Source of the DNA: Sorghum bicolor
Lineage: Eukaryota > Streptophyta > Magnoliopsida > Poales > Poaceae
Length of the DNA stretch: 64,000 nucleotides
Reading direction: 5' to 3'
NCBI RefSeq assembly: GCF_000003195.3
Contig: NC_012873.2
Span: forward strand, 46,967,166 to 47,031,165
Shown: in pieces, positions 43,920-54,238 of the stretch
How positions within the stretch are numbered: the first letter of the stretch is position 1
Layout of the letters: every line of letters begins with the position of its first letter
Position numbers and translations under genes: made by a program
The notes under the pieces: model-generated
Told to the model about the DNA's origin: nothing
The model's input: the letters and a program-made list of their open reading frames with translations, nothing else
Database searches by the model: none

Positions 43920-44781
43920 TGCAGTGTGGTTGCATTCTCTAGGAAGTCCTGTGGTGACGCATTTGTGATGGCAGTCAACCTGTGGTGTACTGCTTTTGTG
44001 GTTGCTGTCAACCTGTGGACCTGTGGTGTACTGCTTTTGTGGTTGCTGTCAACCTGTGATGATGCTTTTGTTGCATTTTTGGATGTGGTTGTTAGCCTGT
44101 GGTTGCTGCAACCTGTTGACATGTTTTGATGGTGGCTGCTGATGTAATATTCTAGAGGATGTCCTTGATGTATTGTTAGCTACATGTGGCACAATATAAT
44201 TATTTAATCTAGAGAGTTTCTTTCAATATCTTTCTGTGTAGTAATATTGTTTGTTTGGGCCTGCCTAAGATGATGAACGAAATGGGATCAACCCACTATA
44301 AAATGAGGCTGACTGAAAAAAATAAAACTACAACATCAAAAAGGCCGCGCAGAGAAAAAGGGGCCCAAATTTTCTAGATTAAAATGGGCCAGAATTCCTT
44401 AAAAAACATGGGTTGAGATCCAGCAATTGGGCCAAATAGGCCCACCATCCTAACCGAAAGCCCAACCTAGTGAAGGAAGCTACGCTGACGTGGCAGGGAC
44501 AGCCACGTCAGATTCCATGTCATGATGCTGAAATGGCTATGCTGATGTGGCATGTATTTATGATGCTCCAACTCGTCACTATGCAGTACCTCAAAACCTC
44601 TTGGATAGCTACTCCATGACGATGGTGGATGTCACTGTTGCAGCATGTCTGTGATGGTTTTTTCTTGCAGGGAAGAATTATGACGTGGATTCAATGACGG
44701 TTTCTAACACCCTCACAGATAGTTACCTATGACGATTTTTCTATTGTTTATGACCATATGAAACCGTCATGTATCAGCACA

Positions 44782-44796
44782 ATCCTTGTAGTGTTA
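44782..44796 (-). repeat. Right terminal inverted repeat of the CACTA element
   Basis: ATCCTTGTAGTG ends at 44793, the inverse of CACTACAAGGAT, the classic CACTA terminus. TTA (44794-44796) is the presumed 3-bp target site. The left partner is not in the window. Confidence 0.8.
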
Positions 44797-45735
44797 GTAG
44801 TGATGCTATGATATGCCAACAAGTATTTCTGGCACCGTTGCCAAGGAAGATTTTGGCTATTTAAAAGGATTAGAGACATCACTTGCAAACCACTCTTAAT
44901 CGAGGAACCATCATTATCTCTACTCATGTAGGTTGACCCTTGTCTTTTGTCTATTTATGGATCTTATGCAGGGTGATGTATGAATAGATTTGACCTTCTA
45001 GATAGTTTCATTGACAATCCCAAAGCATTAACTAGAAGAACTAGAGCTAAGCTTAAGAGAGTTCAATCATTATCATCTGAGCTTGAAGTCTCAACTAGTT
45101 TGGAAGATGAATCAAGTGTAATTCAAAGTTTGACACTAGAGTTTGAAGCGAAGGCTGACAAGTCACTCCGTGAGTTCTCAACACTAGAGACTAGTTATTT
45201 GAGCTCAAGCTGGTGCTAATCAACATGGTGCAAGCTAGCTAGTTTTGTAGAAAGACACACAAAGATGCAAGTGCTCATCTTTAGAACTTCTTAGAGATAT
45301 GCAACACATTCACCATCAAGGGAGTTACAAAAGATGCCATACTACTATGCTTCCTTCCATTCTCACTCTTAGGAAGGGCGAAGCAGTGGTTTTATGCTAA
45401 TAAAGACAAGAATGTTACATGGGCGATCTGTTCCACCAACTTCTTGATAAAGTTCTTCCCTGTGGGCAAGACGAATGCTTTGCATGGGAAAATTTCAAGT
45501 TTTCAGCTATAAAATGATGAGTCAGTCTCAAAAGCCTAGGAGCGTTTTCAAGATTACATTCTAGAATGTCCTCATCATGGGATGGAGGATTGGTTACTGA
45601 TGCAGACTTTCTATAATGGACTTACCAACAACACCCATGAGACCATGGATGCCATTGCTAGAGATACATTCCTGTCACTCACTATTCCTCAAGGCCACAA
45701 CTCTTGTGGAGAAGATGTTGTAACATCTCTGATGT
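44797..45735 (+). pseudogene. LTR end, primer site and gag fragment of an Athila-like Gypsy
   Basis: After the CACTA terminus an LTR end (ATGCCAACA, ending 44821) is followed by a primer-site region (TTTCTGGCACCGTTGCCAAGG). A gag N-terminus begins at 44980 with MNRFDLLDSFIDNPKALTRR, which parallels MNRRHLLGNFVDNPEALFRK at 54079 on the other strand. The gag continues, with frameshifts, through a SLLGRAKQWFY-like region near 45370 to LMQTFYNGLTNNTHETMDA near 45640, and stops matching at about 45735. The element therefore belongs to the same family group as 50830-58997, in the opposite orientation. Confidence 0.8.
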
Positions 45736-47195
45736 TACGAACACTAAAACTTGTCATGTCATCATGTACAATGCAAAGCATACATATTAGCACACCACGA
45801 TGCATCAACCTAAAATCTGGTTTTTATTTTAGTTGGCTTGTGCTTAAGAGAATATAGTGTGTTTACTTTTCGAAATGATGTTTGTGATGGTTAAGCAATC
45901 CATAATTAAGGAGGGATATAATTAAGTATTTTAGAAAAACCCTAATTTAAACCCTGGTTTTTGCCCCCTTTTATGCAATTTAAAATCTAACCAAAATATG
46001 AGGGTGAGTCCAAAAGCAAAGTTATAGGTCTTGTCAAGATGTACAACTCTGGTATTTGGAGTTTTAAAAGTTTCAAAGCAAAATTTAAAGTAATCTTGAG
46101 AATATAGTTTTCCAAAAAGTGTTCCCTTTTGAGTTTGAATCTCTATTACAAAACCTGTTTGGAATCTTGAAAAGTGACCAAAACAAAAGTTGTAGAGCTC
46201 TTCAAGATGAACAACTTTTATTTTGGGAATTTCACAAGTTTTTGAGAAAAATCAAAAGTAATTTTGGAATTTCTATTCTACCCAAATTCAAATTGAATTT
46301 ACCCCAATTTGGGATTTTGAATTTCAAACTATTTTGGTTAAAATCACCTTTTTCCTTTCAAAATATGAATTTGAGCCTTAAAGTAATTTTGTATTTAATT
46401 TCTTGCTGCACAATTGCTATTTTGGTAGATTTTAGTGTTGTATTAAAAAATTTAAAGTAATTTTGGTTTGAAACTGATTAGATATGCCATGGCTATAGTG
46501 ACTCACCCAATGAGTCGCCGCCACCACCGCGCAAGCTCACCGGCGACGCCATGGCCACGCAGGCGAGCCACATGCATCCCACACAGCAGCTAGGCAGCCT
46601 GCTAGCCACCGTCTTAAGCCTAGACGGCAGCGCCTACAAGCACCACGCTGCCCTAGCCGCCTTTGCTCGCCTGCGAGCTCGCTGTCGTGTTCACCCGCCG
46701 CTCCTGCCACTGTAGCCATGCTCTTGCCTTAGCCATCACCTAGCAGGCACCATCTAGCTCTTTCACACCTTTGATACTCCCTCGCGTATTTCAATTTGAC
46801 TCTGTGTCACCTCGCCACCATCTCCCCAAGCTCCGGCAGAGGCGCCGTCGCGCTCTCTCGTGATTCCACAAGCTCTGGAGGTTTCTCGCCCTTCCACCCT
46901 ACGTTCTAGCTTCTCTATGATCCAGTGATGCTCATCGGCTCCAGCTCTCCCTCTACATATGGCTAGGTACCCCAGGACGCCGTTGAAGAGCTCTAAGCGC
47001 GTCGCTGGCCACGTGCCACCGTCGCCACAACTCTCCATGCTTATCCCGATGCCGCTAAGGTGAGCATTAGCTTTGTTGTAACCCCCTTCAACTTCTCGTG
47101 TCCCTAGATCACATTCTACCTCACCGGAGGGGGAAGAACACGGTCCAGGGAGGGGCTCTGCCGCCGAGCCGCCATGGCCGGTGTAGAGCTCCTAG
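45736..47195. other. LTR-like debris, not assigned
   Basis: AT-rich at first (AACCCTAATTTAAACCCTGG near 45940), then GC-rich with a CACC/GCCACC composition from 46500 to 47100. The pattern is like the LTR of a chromovirus-type Gypsy element that starts TGTTACGAACACTAAAAC at about 45748, but no partner LTR or target duplication was found. No supported gene. Confidence 0.3.
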
Positions 47196-47210
47196 GATGT
47201 GGCGGACCCA

Positions 47211-47243
47211 CAGGGTATGCCGGGTGGGCTACGGCATACCCTG
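47211..47243. repeat. Perfect 12-bp palindrome with 9-bp loop
   Basis: CAGGGTATGCCG (47211-47222) and its inverse CGGCATACCCTG (47232-47243) are separated by nine bases. It follows GGCGGACCCA, which resembles hAT terminal sequences of the CAGGGGCGGA type. It may therefore be part of the left end of the hAT copy that follows. Confidence 0.7.
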
Positions 47244-47955
47244 GGGTCCAGTAGTCATACATATAATAGAAATTTTTTATTTGAAAAAAAACAAAGATGA
47301 AGCAAAGCGGTCGGTGATTGCATGCATCTGTTTGGCTTCTGCGCTCCCGCATGCACACATGCCGCGGAGTCCATTAATTATGCCGAATTGAGATTAACTA
47401 CACAAGAAGACCAGGAGAGGAGAAGTTGAGACATCGAGTCGTTTATTGAATTGTTGTCGTCTACTCGAGTACTCATCCTATCGTGATCTCGTCTATGGGC
47501 AGCGGCTGCCGGCCACCATCTAGCCACGCGGTCGCGAGGCTTTGGCTGTTCGTCCGTTCGGCGACGACGACGTGTTGAGTAGATCGCTTCGCAACGTCAG
47601 ACATTGATTTGGTTGGCACTTCAGCCTTAGGCATGGCCGCATGGCACACAGGTAGGTATTGATCTTGTAAAAAACTTATTTACTTGGATCAGCATCGTAT
47701 AGTTATGGACTCATAGTTTTATTTATTTACTTATGAGTGATTTCTTAATTCTTATTATTTTAGTTCATGATCATCAGTTCATTATTGAACAGACCTAATT
47801 AGCAATTTAGCACCAATTCATAAAAGAAGCTAAGAAGACAGTATGTGAGTTTTTTAAATAGTAATATGATTCCATCATCGCATGTGACTTTTGCTGGTGC
47901 CTAGCTAGTTGTCGTACTCATGTTGCATATTTTTTTTCAAAATTTTTCAATTATG
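47244..47955. other. 5' region of the second hAT copy, no gene seen
   Basis: Mixed-composition sequence between the palindrome and the first recognisable hAT coding motif. An exon or leader of the hAT gene is likely here but cannot be delimited. Confidence 0.25.
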
Positions 47956-47989
47956 AAGAGAAGTGAAGACATTGCGTCTCTTTTTTAGA

Positions 47990-50270
47990 AACACGCAGCA
48001 AAGAGGGAAGCAGTTGCGGCTTCAAATATTTCCCTACCTTTGGTTGAAGAGCAAAATCCAGAGCAAGGTAGAGTGGTGTGGTTGAAGATCATGTGCCCCC
48101 ATCACCGCCACCGCCGCCACCACCACCAGAAGTTTATGACATCAATCGTCTTCCACGTGATCTAGGTGAAAGGTTGCCCATTAATGATTATCCGGTTAAT
48201 GATCAAGATACAATCCGTAGAGCATAATTACCAAAGGTCCTTGCAAACCTTATACACATGAATTTCCATAAAAATATATTGGAGACAAACCTCGTCTTTC
48301 AATTTAGCATGGATGTATAATCATGGGTGGCTTGAATATAGTATCAAGAAGGATTCTGCATTTTGCTTTATCTGCTACTGTTCAAGAAGGGTATTGGGTC
48401 AAATACATTTATTGTTGATGGATGGAATAATTGGAATATAGGAAATAATGCACTGCTCAAACAAAGTGGTTCTATGGCACACAAAGCAGCTCAGGAGAGA
48501 TACATTGGTTTTATTAATCCCAAGGTAGCAATTGATTATCACATTGAGAAGTGGACTGATGAGGATGTTCGTCTTTACAAGAAAAGGTTGACATATTCAC
48601 TTAGATGTATCAAGTTTATTTTGCATCAAGGATTGGCATTCCATGGACGTGATGAAAGTGAAGAATCTAGCAACAGAGGCAACTCCATTGAACTTTTGAA
48701 GTTTCTTGCAGGAAATAGTGAAGAAGTGAACAAGTATGTCTTGAACAATGCTCTAGGTAATTGCACTTTGACAAGCCCAAAGATACAAAAGCAAATTATT
48801 CATTGTTGTGCTATAGAAACTAGAAAGAAAATAATTGAAGAACTTGGTGATGAACCCTTTGCAATTTTAGCTGATGAGTCTATTGATATATCACATAAAG
48901 AACAACTAGCTCTTTGCATGCGTTATGTTGATAAACTTGGAAGGCCTGAGCATTTCATTGGAGTTGTTCATGTAGACGATACTACCTCTTTGTCACTTAA
49001 AGAAGCAATCAAAGGTTTACTTGTTAGTCATGGATTGAGTATGACTCAGATTACAGGTCAAGGCTATGATGGGGCTAGCAATATGAAAGGAGATATTAAA
49101 GGGCTAAAAACATTGATCATGAAAGAATCAACTTCTGCATATTATATTCATTGCTTTGCACATCAACTCCAACTAGTTCTTGTTGTTGTTGCCAAGGGAA
49201 ATACAAATTGTAATACTTTTTTTGATCAAGTATCTATGTTGTTGAACATTGTTGGGATTTCTTGCAAGCATCATGGTATGCTTCGAAATGCTAGGCTTGA
49301 GAATGTCAACAAAGCACTAGAGTGTGGTGAGCTTGAATCCGGGAGTGGATTAAATCAAGAGATGGGTTTGCCTAGGCCTGGTGAGACTCAATGGGGCTCT
49401 CATTACAGAACTATATGTAGCATCATCACTATGTATTCTTCAATCCATGATGTGCTCATTGAACTTGGTCGTGATATTGCATATAAGGATGACTGGACAA
49501 GGATGTGCTTGGAGCATTTGTAAACTTTGAGTCCGTTTTCTTTGTGCACTTAATGTATGTTATTCTTGGATACACAAATGAGTTATCTGAGTGTTTGCAG
49601 TGAAGGGATCAGGATATTCTTAATGCAATCTCACTGGTTAAAGTCGCAAAGAGCAGAATGCAGCAGGTGAGGTATGACGGTTGGGATAATTTTCTTGAGA
49701 GGGTCACTTCTATTTGCATTACACATGATGTTGAAGTTCCTTCTTTGGATGGTGCATATGTGCCATATGGAAAATCAGCAATGTATGCTTGTGCCCGGAA
49801 CGAAACAAATGATGACCATTTCACAAGAGAGGTATACATTGGTGTGATTGATCAAATTAGTTAGGAGCTTGATAATCAGTTTGATGAAATCAATATGGAG
49901 TTACTCTCTTGTATGTCAGCTTTTAGTCCTTCCTAGTCCTTTGCTTCTTTTGATGCATGGAAGCTACATAGATTGGCTGATTTTTATTCTAAACACTTCT
50001 CCAACAATGATTTGGTAAAACTTGAATTGTAACTTGATAATGATATTGATGACATTAAACGAGATGATAGCTTCCAAGGTCTAGACAACATTGTTGATCT
50101 CTCAGCTAAGCTTGTTGCAACACAAAGGCAAAAAGTGTATGATATGGTTTACTTGCTACTCAAATTGGTATTGGTTTTACCTGTGGCAACTGTGAGTGTT
50201 GAAAGGGTATTTTCTGCATTGGCTATAGTGAAAACAATGTCAAGGAATAAGCTAGGTGATAGTGTTCTAG
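47990..50270 (+). pseudogene. TTF-type (DUF4371) hAT transposase pseudogene
   Basis: A hAT transposase of the kind annotated as TTF-type zinc finger / zinc finger MYM-type protein 1-like. The N-terminal spacer reads NISLPLVEEQNPEQ, a proline run and RDLGERLPINDYPVNDQDTIRRA (broken by a TAA near 48227). The core, open for 386 codons at 48363-49523, contains FAILADESIDISHKEQLALC..RYVD, GQGYDGASNMKG and HCFAHQLQL. The C-terminal dimerisation motif LVLPVATVSVERVFSALAIVKT lies near 50160-50240. Several stops interrupt the rest (near 49601, 49863, 49935 and 50030), and a frame change occurs near 49520. The zinc finger is largely lost. Right terminal repeats were not found. Confidence 0.85.
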
Positions 50271-50289
50271 ATGATTGTCTAGTCGTAGC

Positions 50290-50760
50290 GTGTCGTACCC
50301 AGTTTTGGTAAACAAAACCAAGCACTCAAATATGTGCGCCCAGGATGTCCAAACAATAAACACACATATTATCACAAATTGCAATTATATCAAAGTAAAG
50401 TACTTTATTACATCGCATATTCATCACAGTAACTCATATAGTCTTGTTCATTGGCAACATTATTATACAAAGTGGAAAGCTAAGCCCTTGCTGCCACAGG
50501 GACTCCAACTAGTGAACTCCCGCACACTAGTAGTCATGGACATCTCCAGGGAACTCCTCATTATAGACATCTATTACCCATCTGGGATTTTAATTGAATA
50601 TAAACAAGTGTAAGCGCACCATGCTTAGCAAGTATAACAAAAGGGGTATGTGAAGGCTCAAAGGCTTGACACGGCTTAACAGCGGTTAGCACTTTTAGTT
50701 GGTCATATTTTAATATCCTTATATTTCTACTTTTAATGACAAACCAACCCTGGTTGCATC
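50290..50760. other. Probable LTR fragment of another Gypsy family
   Basis: Starts TGTCGTACCCAGTTTTGG and contains TGTGCGCCCAGGATGTC, a form I associate with LTR starts of chromovirus-type Gypsy elements. It ends near CAAACCAACC where the next family begins. No partner copy is present in the window, so the call is tentative. Confidence 0.35.
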
Positions 50761-51430
50761 AGTATCAATTAATCTTTCCCCAGAAGGACCTCCTTCGAGA
50801 AATGGGGGATGCTCTCCCCCAAGATAGTTATTTGGTTTTTCATAGTTATGTATATTTATATTTTAATATAATATAAGTATAAAGATAGAAATACTTAGCG
50901 GGATAAATGGGGGTGCTCTCCCCCAAGCTGAATTTTGACGTAATTTTCCTTGATGTAGCTAGCAGATGGCAGAGGTGTATTTGAAAGTCAGCAGCATTCT
51001 GACAGCGATTAGAATGTCCTCCGTCTGCTAGTCTTCTTGATTCTTAAATTCTGTGGAGCTCAAATAGACAACAAAGCTTGTGGAACTGATTAAGTGTTAG
51101 CATAAATATCTAGCCTTTATCATGTTGAGACTCCTCAATAAGTATTACTCCCTTATTTTTATATTTTCGTTTTATAAAGCAGAAAAGAAATATTTATTTT
51201 TTTATTGTTATGCCACCACAGTGAATGTACTTATGGGTTTTATGCCACTCATATACTCACATGGGGCTTATTGTTTTTTTAACATTTTTATTTTCTTTTT
51301 AGGATAGTATGAACATGATTAACTAAGCAAACTAATTGAAATAATTGAAAGGGAAAGGATAACTACCAAGTTTACCTCTTGGCAAGACGTTCGGTGTTTT
51401 TAAGTCCTCCGAATAGGACTCTCCGTTTTC

Positions 51431-53455
51431 TCAATTGTCCTGGGATTCGTTGGGTGGCGGAGTCGGTACTTCCGGCGGCGCCTCTTCTTCGTGTATAGTT
51501 ATCTTCTCTCTCCACACCTGAATTGGTGCTACAGTCTCCTCAGGATAGTTCTGTTTAAACTGTTTGTCTTCTGACCTTACAACTTCTCCTTCATAGTCTG
51601 CCCATCCGTCCTTGATGATTTCCCTCCTCTGGTTGCGATTGCGTCGTTTTCTGACCTGCTTAGAGTCTTCAACAATATAATTAGGGTCAGTAAAATAACA
51701 GCGTACCTCCTCTGAGGGGAAGTGCATATGGACTTCTCCAGTTCCAATGTAGATAATTGCTTTAACGGTGCTGAGGAACGGTCTTCCAAGGATGATGGGT
51801 GGATCGTACTCATCTTCTCCCATGTCAATAACCTGAAAGTCTGTGTAGACAAAATGATCGTCTATTTTGACAGAGGCATCAGTTACTGTTCCTTTAACCT
51901 CTCGAAATGTCTGATCTGCCATCTGGAGCTGAATGTATGTTGGTTTTAGGGGCATGGTTCTGAACAAGAGCCGATAGGTGACTGGAGCCATTATGTTGAC
52001 GCCCGATCCGGTGTCACAGGTCGTCTTGTAGAAGTTGTATCCATTTATGGAGCAATAGATGCTTGGCATTCCTGGATCGTCCTTCTTGGTCAAAAATGGT
52101 GACTTAAGTTGATGATCTTGACCTCCTTGAACTGCAGTGACCATCTTTGCTGACTCGGTCCACACTTGCTTGTTCCTGTTCCTCCTGTTGGTCCTCTTCC
52201 TTGATTCACGTCTGGATTGATCTAAGATTTGTGTAGTCTTGTTCTTGAAGAAAAACGTCTCCTTCCTCCCTTTGATGTAGAAACTGATCTTGGCAGCACT
52301 AGCGTAGATGACAGCTCCCGAGGTGTTTAAGAATGGCCTCCCTAAGATGATGGGTGCCCTCTCATCATTACCGGTCTCTATCACCACGAAGTCTGCTGGG
52401 GCATATAAGGTACCAACTCGGACACAAAGGTTCTTCAATATTCCTTTTGGAAAACTTATCGTCTGATCTGCAAACTGCAAACACATGGTTGTTTCTAATA
52501 AAGGATATGTAAAGAATTTTTCATAGAGTACCCTGGGTATAATGTTGACGCTGGAGTCAAAGTCGTAGAGTGCTTCTGGGACGTCCACCATGCCGATGGA
52601 GATCGGGATGACGGGGCGTCCTGGATCGCCTCTCTTGACCGGCAGAAGGTCAGTAGTAACTTCAGTGACGGGGTTACTCCAATTACCTGCATCAAACATG
52701 TCTACAAGATTTGCAGATTCTAATCCTTTCGGTTGTGATGGTATACTGGGGTTAGTTGCAGGAACAGCAGCAGCTATTTGATTTAATTGAGATTCAATCA
52801 TTTTATTAAAGCTAATTTGATTCTTGATGGTAGTAGAGAATTTATCCATTCTATTATTTATATTTTCTAGCATTTTATCATTAGATGTCAATTTCTTAGA
52901 TAGGTTATCCATTAGCTTTCCTTGATTAGACACTAACTCTCTTAGAGGTGAAAAATTATTATTATTGTTGTAAGAATTATTACCTTGATAATTACCTGAG
53001 TAGTTAAGCCTCTGTTGATTCCAACCTTGATTTTGTTGAGGACGGTTGTTGTAGTAGTTGTTGTTATTGTTGATGTAGTTCACATCCTCAAGCATCTCAG
53101 GGCAGTGATTGCCTGAGTGTCCAGTATCTCCACATTCCTCACAAGTCATGTGAGAGTCGTAGATGTGCATAACTTCCTTCTTATCTCCGGCTCTATCGTC
53201 GAGCTTATTCATGAGCAGGTCTAGCTTTGAAGACAACATGTCTACCTCCTTGAGCTGATGCATACCTCCACCTCTCTTGTGTGTCTGGGTCCTCTCTTCA
53301 TTCCAGCCTTGGTTGGACACCATCTTTTCCACAAGAGCTGTGGCTTGTGATATGGTGAGTGATAGGAATGCTCCTCCAGCTGCAGCATACATGGTCTCTC
53401 GGGCACTGTTGCTGAGCCCATGATAAAATGTCTGCATCAGTAGCCAACTCTCCAT
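51431..53455 (-). CDS. Gag/protease polyprotein with two retropepsin-like domains
   Basis: 674 codons open on the minus strand. In order: end of the gag core (LLMQTFYHGLSNSARE, residues 5-20); a CCHC zinc knuckle (CEECGDTGHSGNHC, 105-118); an Asn-rich linker (about 128-168); coiled coil (about 170-230); a first retropepsin-like domain with active-site region YDFDSSVN (297-304) and IILGRPFL (369-376); an Arg-rich linker (415-430); and a second domain with the canonical DTGSGVN (481-487) and IILGRPFL (554-561). A basic then acidic tail follows, and the frame ends in a stop with no polymerase. In the first domain this copy has DFDSS where element 2 has DFGSS, so the active-site Gly is changed. 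It depends on another element's polymerase if it ever moves. Confidence 0.85.
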   Translation of the reverse strand: MESWLLMQTFYHGLSNSARETMYAAAGGAFLSLTISQATALVEKMVSNQGWNEERTQTHKRGGGMHQLKEVDMLSSKLDLLMNKLDDRAGDKKEVMHIYDSHMTCEECGDTGHSGNHCPEMLEDVNYINNNNNYYNNRPQQNQGWNQQRLNYSGNYQGNNSYNNNNNFSPLRELVSNQGKLMDNLSKKLTSNDKMLENINNRMDKFSTTIKNQISFNKMIESQLNQIAAAVPATNPSIPSQPKGLESANLVDMFDAGNWSNPVTEVTTDLLPVKRGDPGRPVIPISIGMVDVPEALYDFDSSVNIIPRVLYEKFFTYPLLETTMCLQFADQTISFPKGILKNLCVRVGTLYAPADFVVIETGNDERAPIILGRPFLNTSGAVIYASAAKISFYIKGRKETFFFKNKTTQILDQSRRESRKRTNRRNRNKQVWTESAKMVTAVQGGQDHQLKSPFLTKKDDPGMPSIYCSINGYNFYKTTCDTGSGVNIMAPVTYRLLFRTMPLKPTYIQLQMADQTFREVKGTVTDASVKIDDHFVYTDFQVIDMGEDEYDPPIILGRPFLSTVKAIIYIGTGEVHMHFPSEEVRCYFTDPNYIVEDSKQVRKRRNRNQRREIIKDGWADYEGEVVRSEDKQFKQNYPEETVAPIQVWREKITIHEEEAPPEVPTPPPNESQDN

Positions 53456-53614
53456 TCCATGATGGGGACATTCTAGGATGTAGTCTTGAAAGCGCTCCCA
53501 CGCTTCTGGAACGAATTCATCATTTTGTTGCTAAAAACTTGTAATCTTCCCACGGAGAGCATTGGTCTTGCCCATGGGAAAGAACTTAGCTAGAAAGTTT
53601 GTTGAGCAGAGTGC

Positions 53615-54079
53615 CTACGTAGTATTCATCTCCTTTGTAGCGTAGAACCACTGCTTCGCTCTTCCTAACAGTGAGAATGGGAAGAGGCGAAGTAGTATAG
53701 CATCTCTGGAAACTCCTGATATGGTAAATGTGTTGCAAATCTCCAGGAAGTGTTGGAGATGAGCACTAGCATCTTCGTATGCCTTCCCACAGAACTGGTT
53801 GGATTGCACCATGTTGATAAGTCCAGGCTTGAGCTCAAAGTTGCCATCGATCTCTGTAGCAGGTCCAGTGCGGATGTTATCCGTAGTGGGAGCTGAGAAC
53901 TCGCGGATTGATTTGTTCGCCATGGCTTCAAATTCTGAAGACAAGTTCCGGTGATCTTCTTGATTGGATGAAGCTTCTTGCTGAAGTGTTGATGATCTCT
54001 TCTTGAGCTTGGCTCTTGTTTTTCTGAATAATGCTTCAGGATTGTCAACAAAATTTCCTAGAAGATGTCTTCTATTCAT
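53615..54079 (-). CDS. Gag N-terminal part of element 3
   Basis: 154 codons starting MNRRHLLGNFVDNPEALF. It includes the SIREFSAP motif and the gag core start (FELKPGLINMVQSNQFCG, then FPFSLLGRAKQWFYA). About 160 bp with a frame change or stop separate it from the long frame at 53455, so gag is broken in this copy. The fragment at 44980 in the window is a relative on the other strand. Confidence 0.75.
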   Translation of the reverse strand: MNRRHLLGNFVDNPEALFRKTRAKLKKRSSTLQQEASSNQEDHRNLSSEFEAMANKSIREFSAPTTDNIRTGPATEIDGNFELKPGLINMVQSNQFCGKAYEDASAHLQHFLEICNTFTISGVSRDAILLRLFPFSLLGRAKQWFYATKEMNTT

Positions 54080-54238
54080 ACATTACCCTGCATAAGATCA
54101 AATAGAAGAATATCGGGGTAAAACTGTATGAGAGAATTAATAAGCTCGATCATATTAGTGATGCGAATGATAACTCAAAATCCCATATTCATTCCTGATT
54201 AGTAATCAACCTTCCCCAGCAACGGCGCCAAAAATGCT

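Larger units (their letters stand above)
32241..44793 (+). mobile_element. 5'-truncated CACTA (En/Spm) transposon
   Basis: The right end is the inverted form of the CACTA terminus: ATCCTTGTAGTG ends at 44793 and is followed by TTA. Sub-terminal GACGGTTT/GACGATTTT/AAACCGTCATG motifs lie in both orientations just inside, as expected for CACTA sub-terminal repeats. On the plus strand it carries the 3' end of a TNP2-type transposase gene, a cysteine-rich/coiled-coil gene and a Transposase_24 gene. The left terminus and most of TNP2 are missing. A Gypsy element (33415-40324) is inserted inside; without it the remnant is about 5.6 kb. Confidence 0.8.
50790..54238 (-). mobile_element. Partial gag/protease-only Gypsy copy (element 3)
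   Basis: Internal region of the same family as element 2, minus strand. The right end joins the LTR 54239-55863 through a primer-site region (TTTTTGGCGCCGTTGCTGGGG on the minus strand). The left part (from about 50790) matches 57465 onwards in element 4 and then stops, so the 3' non-coding part and 3' LTR are missing. It carries gag (53615-54079) and a long gag/protease frame (51431-53455). No reverse transcriptase or integrase occurs between the protease and the 3' end. Confidence 0.8.
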
